A stretch of DNA of 12,943 nt from UBA4615 sp044359175 (GCA_044359175.1 JBIKMO010000116.1:1-12943), one strand, 5' to 3'; shown: positions 1 to 6,590, counted from the stretch's first letter. Numbers and translations: made by a program. Notes: generated by a model not told the origin, from the letters alone.

Positions 1-85
1 CGTGGCGGGTGGCGGGTGGCGGGTGGCGGGTGGCGGGTGGCGGGTGGCGGGTGGCGGGTGGCGGGTGGCGGGTGGCGGGTGGCGG
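1..85. repeat. Heptanucleotide tandem repeat (GGCGGGT)n
   Basis: Eleven perfect head-to-tail copies of GGCGGGT fill 4-80, followed by a partial copy (GGCGG) at 81-85; the array probably continues left of the window. The plus strand carries eleven GGG runs separated by four bases (TGGC), the spacing expected for a three-tier intramolecular G-quadruplex. Seven is not a multiple of three, so each copy gained or lost shifts the frame. All three plus-strand frames are free of stops inside the array, and if translated they would give the cyclic peptide VAGGGWR. One of these frames stays open into the downstream gene. Whether the array is translated, structural or only a replication-slippage product cannot be told from sequence. 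Confidence 0.95.
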
Positions 86-281
86 TCGCGGCGTGAGGCC
101 GCTTGCGCCGGGGTGGCCGCCTCGCGATGCGGTCGCGGTCCAGCGATGCGCCGACACTCGTACGATGGTACGGCAGCGGCGTCCCGGATCGGGTCGATAC
201 GACGTCGGTACGATCGGCAAGCCGCCGTGGATGCAGGATCATTCGCAGCGGGCCGAGTCGAGCCGCTTTGGAGGCATGTCC

Positions 282-1322
282 GTGAGCTGGAAGACCTATC
301 GTGTCGAGCAGGGCGAGTTCACGATCTGCTGGGAGACCTGCTGCCGGATCATCGCGTCGCACCATCGCGCCAAGTGGCAGCTGCAGCTCGCGCACGAGGA
401 CCGCGAGTCCCAGTCGACCGTCAATCCGCTGACCTGGGGCCTGCCCGACCTGAGGGTCCTGACCGTGGACTGGGACAAGGTGCGCGAGCGCGCCGAGGCC
501 GACACGCTCTCCGACGCCTGGACGCTCGCTGCACGGGCGAACTTCGACCGGGCCGGTGTCGACGCGCTGGTGCGTACGCTGAAGGACATGCAGGCGGCCA
601 CGCGAACCGCCCACACTCATTACCTGACGCGACTGCAGGACTGCACGCGCCGTAACGCGGCCGACGTCGAGGCGAGCGTGTCCCGGGCCGAGAGCCTGCT
701 GCAGATCGCCCGGTTCCTGCGCGACTCGGCCGGCTCGGTGTTGATCGGCGCGGCAACCGTGGTCACCGGCGGTACCGCGGCGGTCGCGGTGGCGGGCGGC
801 GGCACCGTGCTCAAGTCGGTCGGCAAGTACCAGGACACCGGCAGCGTGGGCAGCGCGACGATCGAGGCCGCGCAGAACATCGCCTTCGCGGTGTTCCCGG
901 CCGCCCGCGGCGCTGCGCTCGCCGGCCGCGAGAAGGTGGTGAAGGTGGTCGCGACGGTCGCGGCGGACTCGTCCAAGGCGTTGATCGAGGGCCGGCCGGT
1001 CGGAACCGCGCTCGCCGAAGGCGCGATCGCGGTGCCCTCGTCACTGCTGGGCGATGGGCTGAAGCAGGGCCTGTCGGTGGTGCTCGGCAAGGTCGCGGTG
1101 CCCATCGTCGCGAAGGTCGTCGAGGACCGGGTGAAGAAGGCCGCCCAGGGCACCGTGCGCGGCGCGCTCTCCGGCGCCCAGCAGCGCGCGCGTGAGGAGG
1201 ACGGCGGGCAGCGGGCGTCGCGCGCCGGCTCGATCGTCGAGCGGGTCAGCCTGGACGACGACATGCTGCTCAAGCTCGCGGTCATCGACACCCGCAAGGG
1301 CGTGGGTGGCAGCTGGTGGTGA
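282..1322 (+). CDS. Hypothetical protein with helical N-half and Gly/Ala-rich hydrophobic C-half
   Basis: I do not recognise the family. The GTG at 282 is preferred because GGAGG (270-274) sits 7 nt upstream; the in-frame ATG at 276 is only 1 nt from that site. The product is 346 residues with no signal peptide. Residues 1-60 form a mixed start (MSWKTYRVEQ, several Cys and His). Residues 65-145 are charged and probably helical or coiled-coil. Residues 150-180 are a Gly/Ala/Val-rich hydrophobic stretch, and further amphipathic or hydrophobic segments follow at about 195-215, 218-250 and 255-285. A basic, Ser/Arg-rich tail ends in SWW. Such segments can insert into membranes and occur in pore-forming or secreted-effector proteins, but no motif proves this. 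The reading frame stays open upstream to the heptamer array, so a longer product cannot be excluded. Confidence 0.72.
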   Translation: MSWKTYRVEQGEFTICWETCCRIIASHHRAKWQLQLAHEDRESQSTVNPLTWGLPDLRVLTVDWDKVRERAEADTLSDAWTLAARANFDRAGVDALVRTLKDMQAATRTAHTHYLTRLQDCTRRNAADVEASVSRAESLLQIARFLRDSAGSVLIGAATVVTGGTAAVAVAGGGTVLKSVGKYQDTGSVGSATIEAAQNIAFAVFPAARGAALAGREKVVKVVATVAADSSKALIEGRPVGTALAEGAIAVPSSLLGDGLKQGLSVVLGKVAVPIVAKVVEDRVKKAAQGTVRGALSGAQQRAREEDGGQRASRAGSIVERVSLDDDMLLKLAVIDTRKGVGGSWW

Positions 1323-1424
1323 CCGCAGTGGCCGGCGGCGGGGGGCGGCAGGACCCTGCCCACGGCTCGAGCGACGGGATCGACGCGCGAGGAGATGCAC
1401 GCCGCGCTCGCGGGGGCGGCCGGC

Positions 1425-1453
1425 GGTGAGCGATGATCGCGGTACCGCTCACC
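1425..1453. promoter_or_regulatory. Nested palindromes upstream of the acyl-CoA dehydrogenase
   Basis: An 8-bp perfect inverted repeat (GGTGAGCG at 1425-1432 and CGCTCACC at 1446-1453) encloses two smaller overlapping palindromes: GCGATGATCGC (1430-1440) and GCGGTACCGC (1439-1448). The element ends 26 bp before the ATG at 1480. No T-tract follows, so it does not look like an intrinsic terminator. It could be an operator for a regulator of the dehydrogenase or an mRNA hairpin near its start. A coding role is also possible, because an in-frame GTG at 1426 lies inside it. Confidence 0.35.
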
Positions 1454-1479
1454 TCGCCCGCGATCCGACCCCGCCCACC

Positions 1480-2631
1480 ATGACCGACGCAGCACCGGAC
1501 ACCGACGCCCTGCTCGCCCGCACCGACGCGTTCGTCCGCGACCGGGTGGCGCCCGGGGCGGCGCAGCGTGCGCGGACGCGCGGCACGGACCGCGAGGCGA
1601 TCGTGGCCGCGGCGGCGGCCGGGCTCACCGCGATCGAGACGCCGCGCGAGCACGGCGGGCTGGGGCTGCCGTTCGGGGCCAAGGTGGCGGTTGCGCGGCG
1701 GATCGCCGCGGCCGACTTCGGCGTCGCGTTCTCGGTGGTCAACACCCAGAACGTGGCCGCGCGGCTGGCGCGGCACGCCGCCACCGACGTCGCGGCGCGC
1801 TGGGTGCCCGGGCTGCTCGCGGGCCGGTGGGTGGGCTGCAGCGCGCTCACCGAGCCGCACGCAGGATCGGACTTCGCGGCGATCGGTACGCTCGCGCGCC
1901 CGGTGCCGGGCGGATGGCGGATCGACGGCGCGAAGGCCTGGATCACCCACGGCGCCGACGCCGACCTCGCGATCGCCTACGTGCAGACCGATCCCGAGGC
2001 GCGCGGTCGCGGCGTCGCCGGGTTCGTGATCGACCTGCACCGCGCCGGCGTATCGCGCGGCGAGGTGTACGCGATCGACGGTCCGCAGGCGATCGGTGCC
2101 GGCGGCTTCGAGCTGCGCGACTACCTGGCTGGCGACGACGAGCTGCTGTTCGCGCCCGGCATCGGGTTCAAGGCGGCGCTCGCCAGCGTCAACGGCGCCC
2201 GCACCTACGTCGCCGCGATGTGCTGCGGCATGGTCGGCGAAGCGCTGCGGGTCGCGCGTGCGTACGGTGCGCGCAGGCATACGTTCGGCGCGCCGCTCGC
2301 CGCCCACCAGGGCTGGCGCTGGCGCATCGCCGAGGCCGCCACCGAGCTCGCCGCGTGCGACGCGCTGGTCGAGATCGCGGTGCGCGCGGTCGAGGCGGGC
2401 GCTGATGCGGTGCGGCCCGCCGCCCAGGCGAAGCTCGCCGCGACCCGAATGGCCGAGCGCCAGCTGCCTCGCCTCGCGCAGGCGATGGGCGCCGAGGGCC
2501 TGCGCGAATCGTATCCGTTCGGCCGCCACCTGCTCGCGGCGCGGGTCGCGTCCTTCGTCGACGGCTCGACCGAGATGCTGCTCGAGCGGATCGCCGCGGC
2601 GCTGCCGCCGCCCGACGGGATCAGTCCCTGA
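1480..2631 (+). CDS. Acyl-CoA dehydrogenase family protein
   Basis: This FAD flavoprotein would introduce an alpha,beta double bond into an acyl-CoA and pass electrons to electron-transfer flavoprotein; the substrate is unknown. It has 383 residues, the usual family length. Residues 1-115 are the helical N-domain. The signature ALTEPHAGSD (122-131) and the KAWITHG segment (152-158) belong to the FAD/beta domain. RRHTFGAPLAAHQ (265-277) and AMGAEGL (335-341) belong to the C-terminal helical domain. At the position of the usual catalytic Glu (motif YEGT) it has VDGST, with Asp361. Asp replaces Glu in some known members (cyclohexanecarboxyl-CoA dehydrogenases), so activity is possible but specificity may differ. 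ATG 1480 has no clear Shine-Dalgarno; an in-frame GTG at 1426 would add 18 residues. The 3' end overlaps the convergent RidA gene by 11 bp. Confidence 0.93.
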   Translation: MTDAAPDTDALLARTDAFVRDRVAPGAAQRARTRGTDREAIVAAAAAGLTAIETPREHGGLGLPFGAKVAVARRIAAADFGVAFSVVNTQNVAARLARHAATDVAARWVPGLLAGRWVGCSALTEPHAGSDFAAIGTLARPVPGGWRIDGAKAWITHGADADLAIAYVQTDPEARGRGVAGFVIDLHRAGVSRGEVYAIDGPQAIGAGGFELRDYLAGDDELLFAPGIGFKAALASVNGARTYVAAMCCGMVGEALRVARAYGARRHTFGAPLAAHQGWRWRIAEAATELAACDALVEIAVRAVEAGADAVRPAAQAKLAATRMAERQLPRLAQAMGAEGLRESYPFGRHLLAARVASFVDGSTEMLLERIAAALPPPDGISP

Positions 2632-3085
2632 CCTGCACGATCGTCTCGACCTCGACCGCGATCTGCATCGGCAGCGAGCACATGCCGACCGCCGAGCGGG
2701 CGCCGCGGCCACGCGCCTCGCCGAAGACCTGCACGAACAGGTCGGCGAATCCGTCGATCACCTGAGGGTGCTGCTCGAATCCGGGTGCGGCATTGACCAT
2801 GCCGAGCGTCTTCACGACGCGCTCGACCCGATCGAGCGAACCCAGGTGTGCGCGGATGTTCGCGAGCATGTTCAGCCCCACCAGCCGGGCGGCCTCGCGG
2901 CCCTGGGCGAGATCCAACCCGGCACCGAGCTTGCCCTGCACGAAGCTGCCGTCGGGGCGGCGCGGACCGAGCCCGGACAGGAACAGCAGCGGGCCGACCT
3001 GCACCGCCGGCACGTAGGTGCCCATCGGCTGCGAGGCGGGCGGCAGTTCGAGACCGAGCTCGGCGAGTCGACGTTCCGGATTCAT
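2621..3085 (-). CDS. RidA/YjgF/UK114 family protein
   Basis: RidA proteins hydrolyse reactive enamine/imine intermediates released by PLP enzymes to the keto acid and ammonia, protecting PLP enzymes from damage; many homologues have other or unknown roles. The product is 154 residues, slightly longer than the typical 125-130. SGLGPRRPDG (37-46) matches the family's conserved start of the fold. ARSAVGM (129-135) carries Arg130, aligned with the carboxylate-binding Arg of active RidA. VEVETIV (144-150) supplies the conserved acidic position. The retained Arg suggests a catalytically competent member. The start is supported by GGAG about 7 nt upstream on the minus strand. It is divergent from the EamA exporter and converges on the acyl-CoA dehydrogenase with overlapping stops. 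A TATTAT box (3137-3132, minus) would give a leader of about 40 nt. Confidence 0.9.
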   Translation of the reverse strand: MNPERRLAELGLELPPASQPMGTYVPAVQVGPLLFLSGLGPRRPDGSFVQGKLGAGLDLAQGREAARLVGLNMLANIRAHLGSLDRVERVVKTLGMVNAAPGFEQHPQVIDGFADLFVQVFGEARGRGARSAVGMCSLPMQIAVEVETIVQVRD

Positions 3086-3130
3086 CGTGGGTCTCCAGGG
3101 CGGCGTGGCGGGGCCGGCGAGCGCGGCGGC

Positions 3131-3137
3131 CATAATA
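3131..3137. promoter_or_regulatory. Putative bidirectional -10 region between ridA-like gene and EamA exporter
   Basis: The only A/T-rich island in the 58-bp divergent gap reads CATAATA. On the plus strand CATAAT (3131-3136) is a good -10 hexamer and would place the transcript start at about 3143, next to the GTG at 3144, so the mRNA would be leaderless. On the minus strand TATTAT (3137-3132) would start the RidA transcript near 3125. I see no convincing -35 box on either side. Confidence 0.4.
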
Positions 3138-3143
3138 CCCGCC

Positions 3144-4037
3144 GTGCCGGCCACTTCGACCGTCGAGCCCACCGCCGCGCAGCGAGCCAATCGCCGCGGC
3201 ATCCGTCTGATGATCGCGGCGATGGCCTGCTTCGTGATCAACGACGCGCTGGTCAAGCTCGCCAGCGCGTCGATGCCGGCGGCGCAGCTGATCTTCCTGC
3301 GGGGCGTGGTCGCCACGGTGTTCGTGTTCGCGGTCGTGCGCGCGAGCGGAGTGCGGCTGCGCCGGGCCGAGCTCGGGCAGCGCTGGGTCGTGTGGCGGTC
3401 GGCGATCGACGCGGTCGCCTCGATGCTGTTCCTCGTGTCGCTGTTCCACCTGCCGATCGCCAACGCGACCGCGATCTCGATGGCCGCGCCGCTGTTCCTG
3501 GTGGCGCTCGCGGTGCCGATCCTCGGGGAGCGCGTCGACGCGCGGCGCTGGGCGGCGATCGCGGTCGGCTTCGCCGGCGTGCTGCTGGTGATCCGGCCGA
3601 GCGCAGACGGCTTCGATGCGTTCGCGCTGCTGTGCCTGGCCGCGACCCTGATGCACGCGCTGCGCGACCTGGCGACGCGACGCATCCCGGCCGGCATCCC
3701 GTCGATCGCGATCACGTTCGCAACCGCGTGCGCGGTCGCGCTGCTCGCCGGTCTGCTGTCGCTGATCGAGGGCTGGCGACCGTTCGGGCTGCGCGAGTCC
3801 GCACTGCTCGCCGGCGCGGCGGTGTTCCTCGCCGCCGGCTACCAGCTGATCGTGCTCAGCACCCGCGCCGGCGACCTGTCGGCGATCGCGCCGTTCCGCT
3901 ACACCGGCCTGCTGTGGGCGCTGCTGCTCGGCTGGGTGATCTGGGGCGACGTGCCGGGCGCGCTCGCGTGGGTCGGCATCGCGTTGCTGATCTCGGCCGG
4001 GCTGTACCTGATGCGCCGGGAGCACGGGCGCCGCTGA
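3144..4037 (+). CDS. EamA/DMT superfamily transporter
   Basis: This is an inner-membrane exporter of the drug/metabolite transporter superfamily (EamA, ten-helix type), typically moving amino acids or other small metabolites out of the cell; the substrate cannot be inferred. It has 297 residues from GTG 3144. The first EamA repeat covers about 19-152 and the second about 160-291. Recognisable motifs are FLRG (51-54), NATAISMAAPLFLVALAVP (107-125) followed by the conserved GER, and APFRYTGLLWALLLGW (249-264) in the second repeat. The hydrophilic start contains no Shine-Dalgarno, and CATAAT sits 7 nt upstream, so a leaderless GTG start is plausible. The ATG at 3210 is an alternative but would trim the first membrane helix. 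It is divergent from the RidA gene, which suggests but does not prove related physiology. Confidence 0.88.
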   Translation: MPATSTVEPTAAQRANRRGIRLMIAAMACFVINDALVKLASASMPAAQLIFLRGVVATVFVFAVVRASGVRLRRAELGQRWVVWRSAIDAVASMLFLVSLFHLPIANATAISMAAPLFLVALAVPILGERVDARRWAAIAVGFAGVLLVIRPSADGFDAFALLCLAATLMHALRDLATRRIPAGIPSIAITFATACAVALLAGLLSLIEGWRPFGLRESALLAGAAVFLAAGYQLIVLSTRAGDLSAIAPFRYTGLLWALLLGWVIWGDVPGALAWVGIALLISAGLYLMRREHGRR

Positions 4038-4099
4038 CCCCAGGGCCCCGGCGGTCGCGGCCCGGCGGATCGCAGGGCTGCCGACCCCCGTGCGGCGGC

Positions 4100-4105
4100 T
4101 ATCAT
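4100..4105 (+). promoter_or_regulatory. Putative -10 box (TATCAT) of the aminotransferase gene
   Basis: TATCAT stands out in otherwise nearly A/T-free DNA in the gap between the exporter and the aminotransferase. It would start transcription near 4112 and give a leader of about 125 nt before ATG 4236, or about 37 nt before the in-frame GTG 4149. The surrounding 11-mer GCTATCATCGC (4098-4108) recurs on the minus strand at 11158-11148 upstream of the ferritin-like gene. No good -35 box is visible. Confidence 0.35.
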
Positions 4106-4235
4106 CGCTCCCGGGCGCGGCCGACCGTTCGTCGCGCGACTCGGCGCAGTGTCCGCTTCGGTGCCGCCGCCGCGTCGCGTGTCCGGGCTGCGTCCGAGCG
4201 CCGCCCCTCCACCGTTCGTCCCGGGTTCGTCCGCC

Positions 4236-5456
4236 ATGATGCCTGCCACCTCCGCCGACCGGATCGCCCCCGCGTACCGCAGCATCGGCGAGTCGCTGGT
4301 GCGGGAGCTCGCGAAGCTGATGGCCGACCCGGAGATGATCTCGCTGGCCGGCGGCTATCCGTCGCCCGAGCTGTTCGACCGCGACGGCATCCGCGATGCG
4401 GCGAATGCGGCGCTCGCCGACGCGCCGCTCGCCTGCCTGCAGTACGGTCCGACCGAGGGTCTGCCGGCGCTGCGCGAGCAGATCGCGCGGATGCTCGCGG
4501 CCCGCGGCACGGTCGTGTCGCCCGACGCGCTGATGGTGACCGCCGGATCGCAGCAGGGCTTCGATCTGCTGGTGCGCACGCTGATGCGCGCGGGCGACGC
4601 CGCGGTGGTCGAGCGGCCGACCTACACCGGCCCGTTGCGGATCCTCACGGTGGCCGACGCGCGCACGAGCACCGTGGGCGTCGATCACCGAGGCCTGGAC
4701 GTCGACGAGCTCGAGTCGCTGCTGCGCGACGTGTCGCGGCCGCGACCGACGCTGCTGTACGCGATCCCGACCTTCGCCAACCCGAGCGGCGCGACCATGC
4801 CGCTTGAGCGGCGGCTCCGGCTGCTCGAGCTGGCGGTCGAGCACCGGCTGATCGTCGTGGAGGACGACCCGTACGGCCAGCTGCGCTTCGAGGGCGAGCC
4901 GGTGCCGCAGCTGGCCGCGCTCACGGATCGCGTGCCCGGCTCGGCCGACTGGCTGGTGCACCTGGGCAGCCTGTCGAAGGTGATCGCGCCGGGGTTGCGC
5001 GTAGGCTACCTGATCGCGCCGCCCGCGATCCGTCGCGCCTGCGTGTCGGCCAAGCAGCTCGACGACCTGTCGAACCCGGGATTCACGCAGGCGACCGTCG
5101 CGCGTTACCTCGCCGACGGCCGGCTCGATGCGCACCTGCCGGTGATCCTCGCGGGCTATCGCGAACGGGCGCACGCGATGCGCGAGGCGATCGCTCTGCA
5201 CCTCGTCGGGCAGGTCGACGTCAACGTACCGCAGGGCGGCATGTTCACCTGGGCGCGGCTGCGCGACGGGCTCGGCGCGCGCGCGCTGCTCGAACGCGCG
5301 ATCGCGCACAAGGTGACCTTCGTGCCCGGCGACATCTATTACGCCGAACGCAACGACCCGTCGGCGTTCCGGCTGTCGTTCTCGACGCCGACGCCGGCGC
5401 AGATCGGCGAGGCGATCGCGCGCCTGGGCCGCGCGATCGCGTCGCTGCGCGGCTGA
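4236..5456 (+). CDS. PLP-dependent aminotransferase (class I/II, 2-aminoadipate/MocR-like)
   Basis: This fold-type I PLP enzyme would transfer an amino group between an amino acid and a 2-oxo acid; relatives include 2-aminoadipate, kynurenine and aromatic aminotransferases. It has 406 residues. Visible family motifs are QYGPTEGLPALRE (69-81), TAGSQQGFDLL (102-112), PTFANPSG (178-185, Asn182), VEDDPYG (208-214, with Asp211 for the pyridinium nitrogen), GSLSKVIAPGLRVGY (244-258, with Lys248 as Schiff-base lysine) and FRLSF (378-382, Arg379 for the substrate carboxylate). All key residues are intact. No helix-turn-helix DNA-binding domain is attached, so it is an enzyme and not a full MocR regulator. 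ATG 4236 is chosen because the in-frame extension to GTG 4149 is Pro/Ala/Ser-rich and unlike the family. It converges on coaA. Confidence 0.93.
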   Translation: MMPATSADRIAPAYRSIGESLVRELAKLMADPEMISLAGGYPSPELFDRDGIRDAANAALADAPLACLQYGPTEGLPALREQIARMLAARGTVVSPDALMVTAGSQQGFDLLVRTLMRAGDAAVVERPTYTGPLRILTVADARTSTVGVDHRGLDVDELESLLRDVSRPRPTLLYAIPTFANPSGATMPLERRLRLLELAVEHRLIVVEDDPYGQLRFEGEPVPQLAALTDRVPGSADWLVHLGSLSKVIAPGLRVGYLIAPPAIRRACVSAKQLDDLSNPGFTQATVARYLADGRLDAHLPVILAGYRERAHAMREAIALHLVGQVDVNVPQGGMFTWARLRDGLGARALLERAIAHKVTFVPGDIYYAERNDPSAFRLSFSTPTPAQIGEAIARLGRAIASLRG

Positions 5457-5471
5457 CGCGCGAGGACCGGG

Positions 5472-5499
5472 CGCGCCGTCGGCGGTCGCAGGCGGCGCG
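5472..5499. terminator. Possible bidirectional terminator hairpin
   Basis: CGCGCCG (5472-5478) pairs with CGGCGCG (5493-5499) across a 14-nt loop, inside the 46-bp gap between the convergent aminotransferase and coaA stops. The position fits termination of both genes. There is no T-tract on either strand, so it may be only a GC-rich coincidence. Confidence 0.3.
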
Positions 5500-5502
5500 G
5501 CC

Positions 5503-6456
5503 TCAGATCTGCCGCAGCCAGACCTCGCCGATGCCGTGGTCGGCGCGCTTGCGCAGAACCACGTGCGCGCGTTCGCGGCTCGGCAGGATGTTCTCGCGCA
5601 GGTTCGCGAGGTTGATGTCGCGCCAGATGCCGAGCGCGACCTCGCGCGACTGCTCGGCGTCCAGGTCCTTGTAGTGGTGGAAGTACGACGCCGGGTTCTG
5701 GAACACGGTGCGCTGCAGCCGCTGGAACCGTGCGACGTACCACTCCTGGATGTGGGCGTCGTCCGCGTCCAGGTACAGCGAGAAGTCGAAGAAGTCCGAC
5801 ACGATGATCGACGGCGAGCGCCCGCCCTCGAGGGTGCCGGTCTGCAGCACGTTCAGCCCCTCGAAGATCAGCACGTCGGGGCTCGCAACCACCTGCTCGC
5901 CGCCGGGCACGATGTCGTAGCCCTGGTGCGAGTAGACCGGCGCGCCCACCCGCGGGCTGCCGGCCTTGACGTCGGCGAGGAACTGGATCATCCGTCGCCG
6001 GTCGTAGCTCTCGGGGAAGCCCTTGCGCTTCATCAGCCCCCGCTCGAGCAGCGTCGCATTCGGGTAGAGGAAGCCGTCGGTGGTGACCAGCTCGACCGAC
6101 GGATGGTCGGGCCAGCGCGCGAGCAGCGCCCGCAGCGTGCGTGCGAACGTGCTCTTGCCGACCGCCACGCTGCCGGCGATGCCGATCACGTAGGGCCGGC
6201 GGCCGACCAGGCGGCCGAGGAACTCGTCCTTCACGCCCGACAGCGCGCGCGCCGAGCGGAAGTGCAGGTTCAGCAGCCGGGACAGCGGCAGGTAGATCTG
6301 CACCACCTCGTCGATCGACAGCTGCTCGTGCACGCCCCGCAGCGTGGCCAGGTCGGCCTCGGACAGGGTGAGCGGCGTGCTGGCGCGCAGGGCCGCCCAC
6401 TCGTCGCGCCGGAACACGACGTAGGCGGAGAACTCGGTACCGGTGGCGGCGTCCAT
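5503..6456 (-). CDS. coaA: Type I pantothenate kinase
   Basis: CoaA phosphorylates pantothenate with ATP to 4'-phosphopantothenate, the first and regulated step of coenzyme A synthesis, in the cytoplasm. It has 317 residues, against 316 in E. coli, and is similar along its whole length. The P-loop GSVAVGKST is at 95-103. TTDGFLYPN (125-133) holds Asp127, the catalytic Asp. ERGLMKRKGFPESYD (138-152), APVYSHQGYD (172-181) and FEGLNVLQTG (198-207) are family signatures. YFHHYK (259-264) and NILPSRERAHVVL (289-301) complete the C-terminal region. The gene is monocistronic by position: convergent with the aminotransferase and divergent from the amidase. No clear Shine-Dalgarno precedes the ATG. 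Many beta-proteobacteria use the unrelated type III enzyme CoaX instead, so this genome may have one or both. Confidence 0.98.
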   Translation of the reverse strand: MDAATGTEFSAYVVFRRDEWAALRASTPLTLSEADLATLRGVHEQLSIDEVVQIYLPLSRLLNLHFRSARALSGVKDEFLGRLVGRRPYVIGIAGSVAVGKSTFARTLRALLARWPDHPSVELVTTDGFLYPNATLLERGLMKRKGFPESYDRRRMIQFLADVKAGSPRVGAPVYSHQGYDIVPGGEQVVASPDVLIFEGLNVLQTGTLEGGRSPSIIVSDFFDFSLYLDADDAHIQEWYVARFQRLQRTVFQNPASYFHHYKDLDAEQSREVALGIWRDINLANLRENILPSRERAHVVLRKRADHGIGEVWLRQI

Positions 6457-6540
6457 CGGGCCGCAAGCTTACCGCAGCCGCCGCCGCGCACCCCGCGTTC
6501 GGCCGACGGCCGGCCGACGTCCGGCTACGGTGGCGTGTCG

Positions 6541-6546
6541 TACACT
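6541..6546 (+). promoter_or_regulatory. Putative -10 box (TACACT) upstream of the amidase
   Basis: TACACT lies just before the large inverted repeat in the 153-bp gap between coaA and the amidase gene. Transcription from it would begin near 6553, inside the left arm of the hairpin, so the two features cannot both be used fully in one RNA. No strong -35 box is visible. Low confidence. Confidence 0.25.
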
Positions 6547-6590
6547 CGGCGCTGCCCGCGCGACCGCTTGCCACGCGGCCAGCGCCGAGT
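6544..6590. repeat. Strong interrupted inverted repeat between coaA and amidase
   Basis: A perfect 11-bp inverted repeat (ACTCGGCGCTG at 6544-6554, CAGCGCCGAGT at 6580-6590) is extended inward, after one C-C mismatch, by five more pairs (CCGCG 6556-6560 with CGCGG 6574-6578), leaving a 13-nt loop. Sixteen pairs in 47 nt is far stronger than other structures in the window. It ends 19 nt before the amidase ATG and lies outside any confident coding sequence. It could be an mRNA structure controlling the amidase, a terminator-like or attenuator stem (though no T-tract follows), or a dimeric DNA-binding site. Confidence 0.75.

Noticed and set aside
1..85. CRISPR-like or minisatellite coding repeat
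   Set aside because: The units are 7 bp and directly adjacent with no spacers, so this is a simple tandem repeat.
9..281. Translation of the heptamer array as a VAGGGWR-repeat N-terminus of the orphan protein
   Set aside because: A proper ribosome site precedes GTG 282, and the segment 90-281 has no protein-like pattern. It is kept only as an open possibility in the repeat finding.
4043..4063. Terminator hairpin after the EamA exporter (GGGCC with GGCCC)
   Set aside because: Only five pairs with an 11-nt loop and no T-tract; this is expected by chance in such GC-rich DNA.
2096..4807. A 903-codon open frame on the plus strand crossing several genes
   Set aside because: It is out of frame with the exporter and aminotransferase, whose motifs are intact in other frames, and its composition is Arg/Pro-rich without recognisable domains.
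2205..5309. A 1034-codon open frame on the minus strand across the dehydrogenase, RidA, exporter and aminotransferase genes
   Set aside because: Arg/Ala/Gly/Pro-rich composition with no family motif. It is antisense to well-supported genes; such frames are an expected by-product of very high GC third positions.
5339..6574. Minus-strand open frame overlapping coaA in another frame
   Set aside because: It is a shadow of coaA; its translation is a frame-shifted version of the kinase with no motifs of its own.
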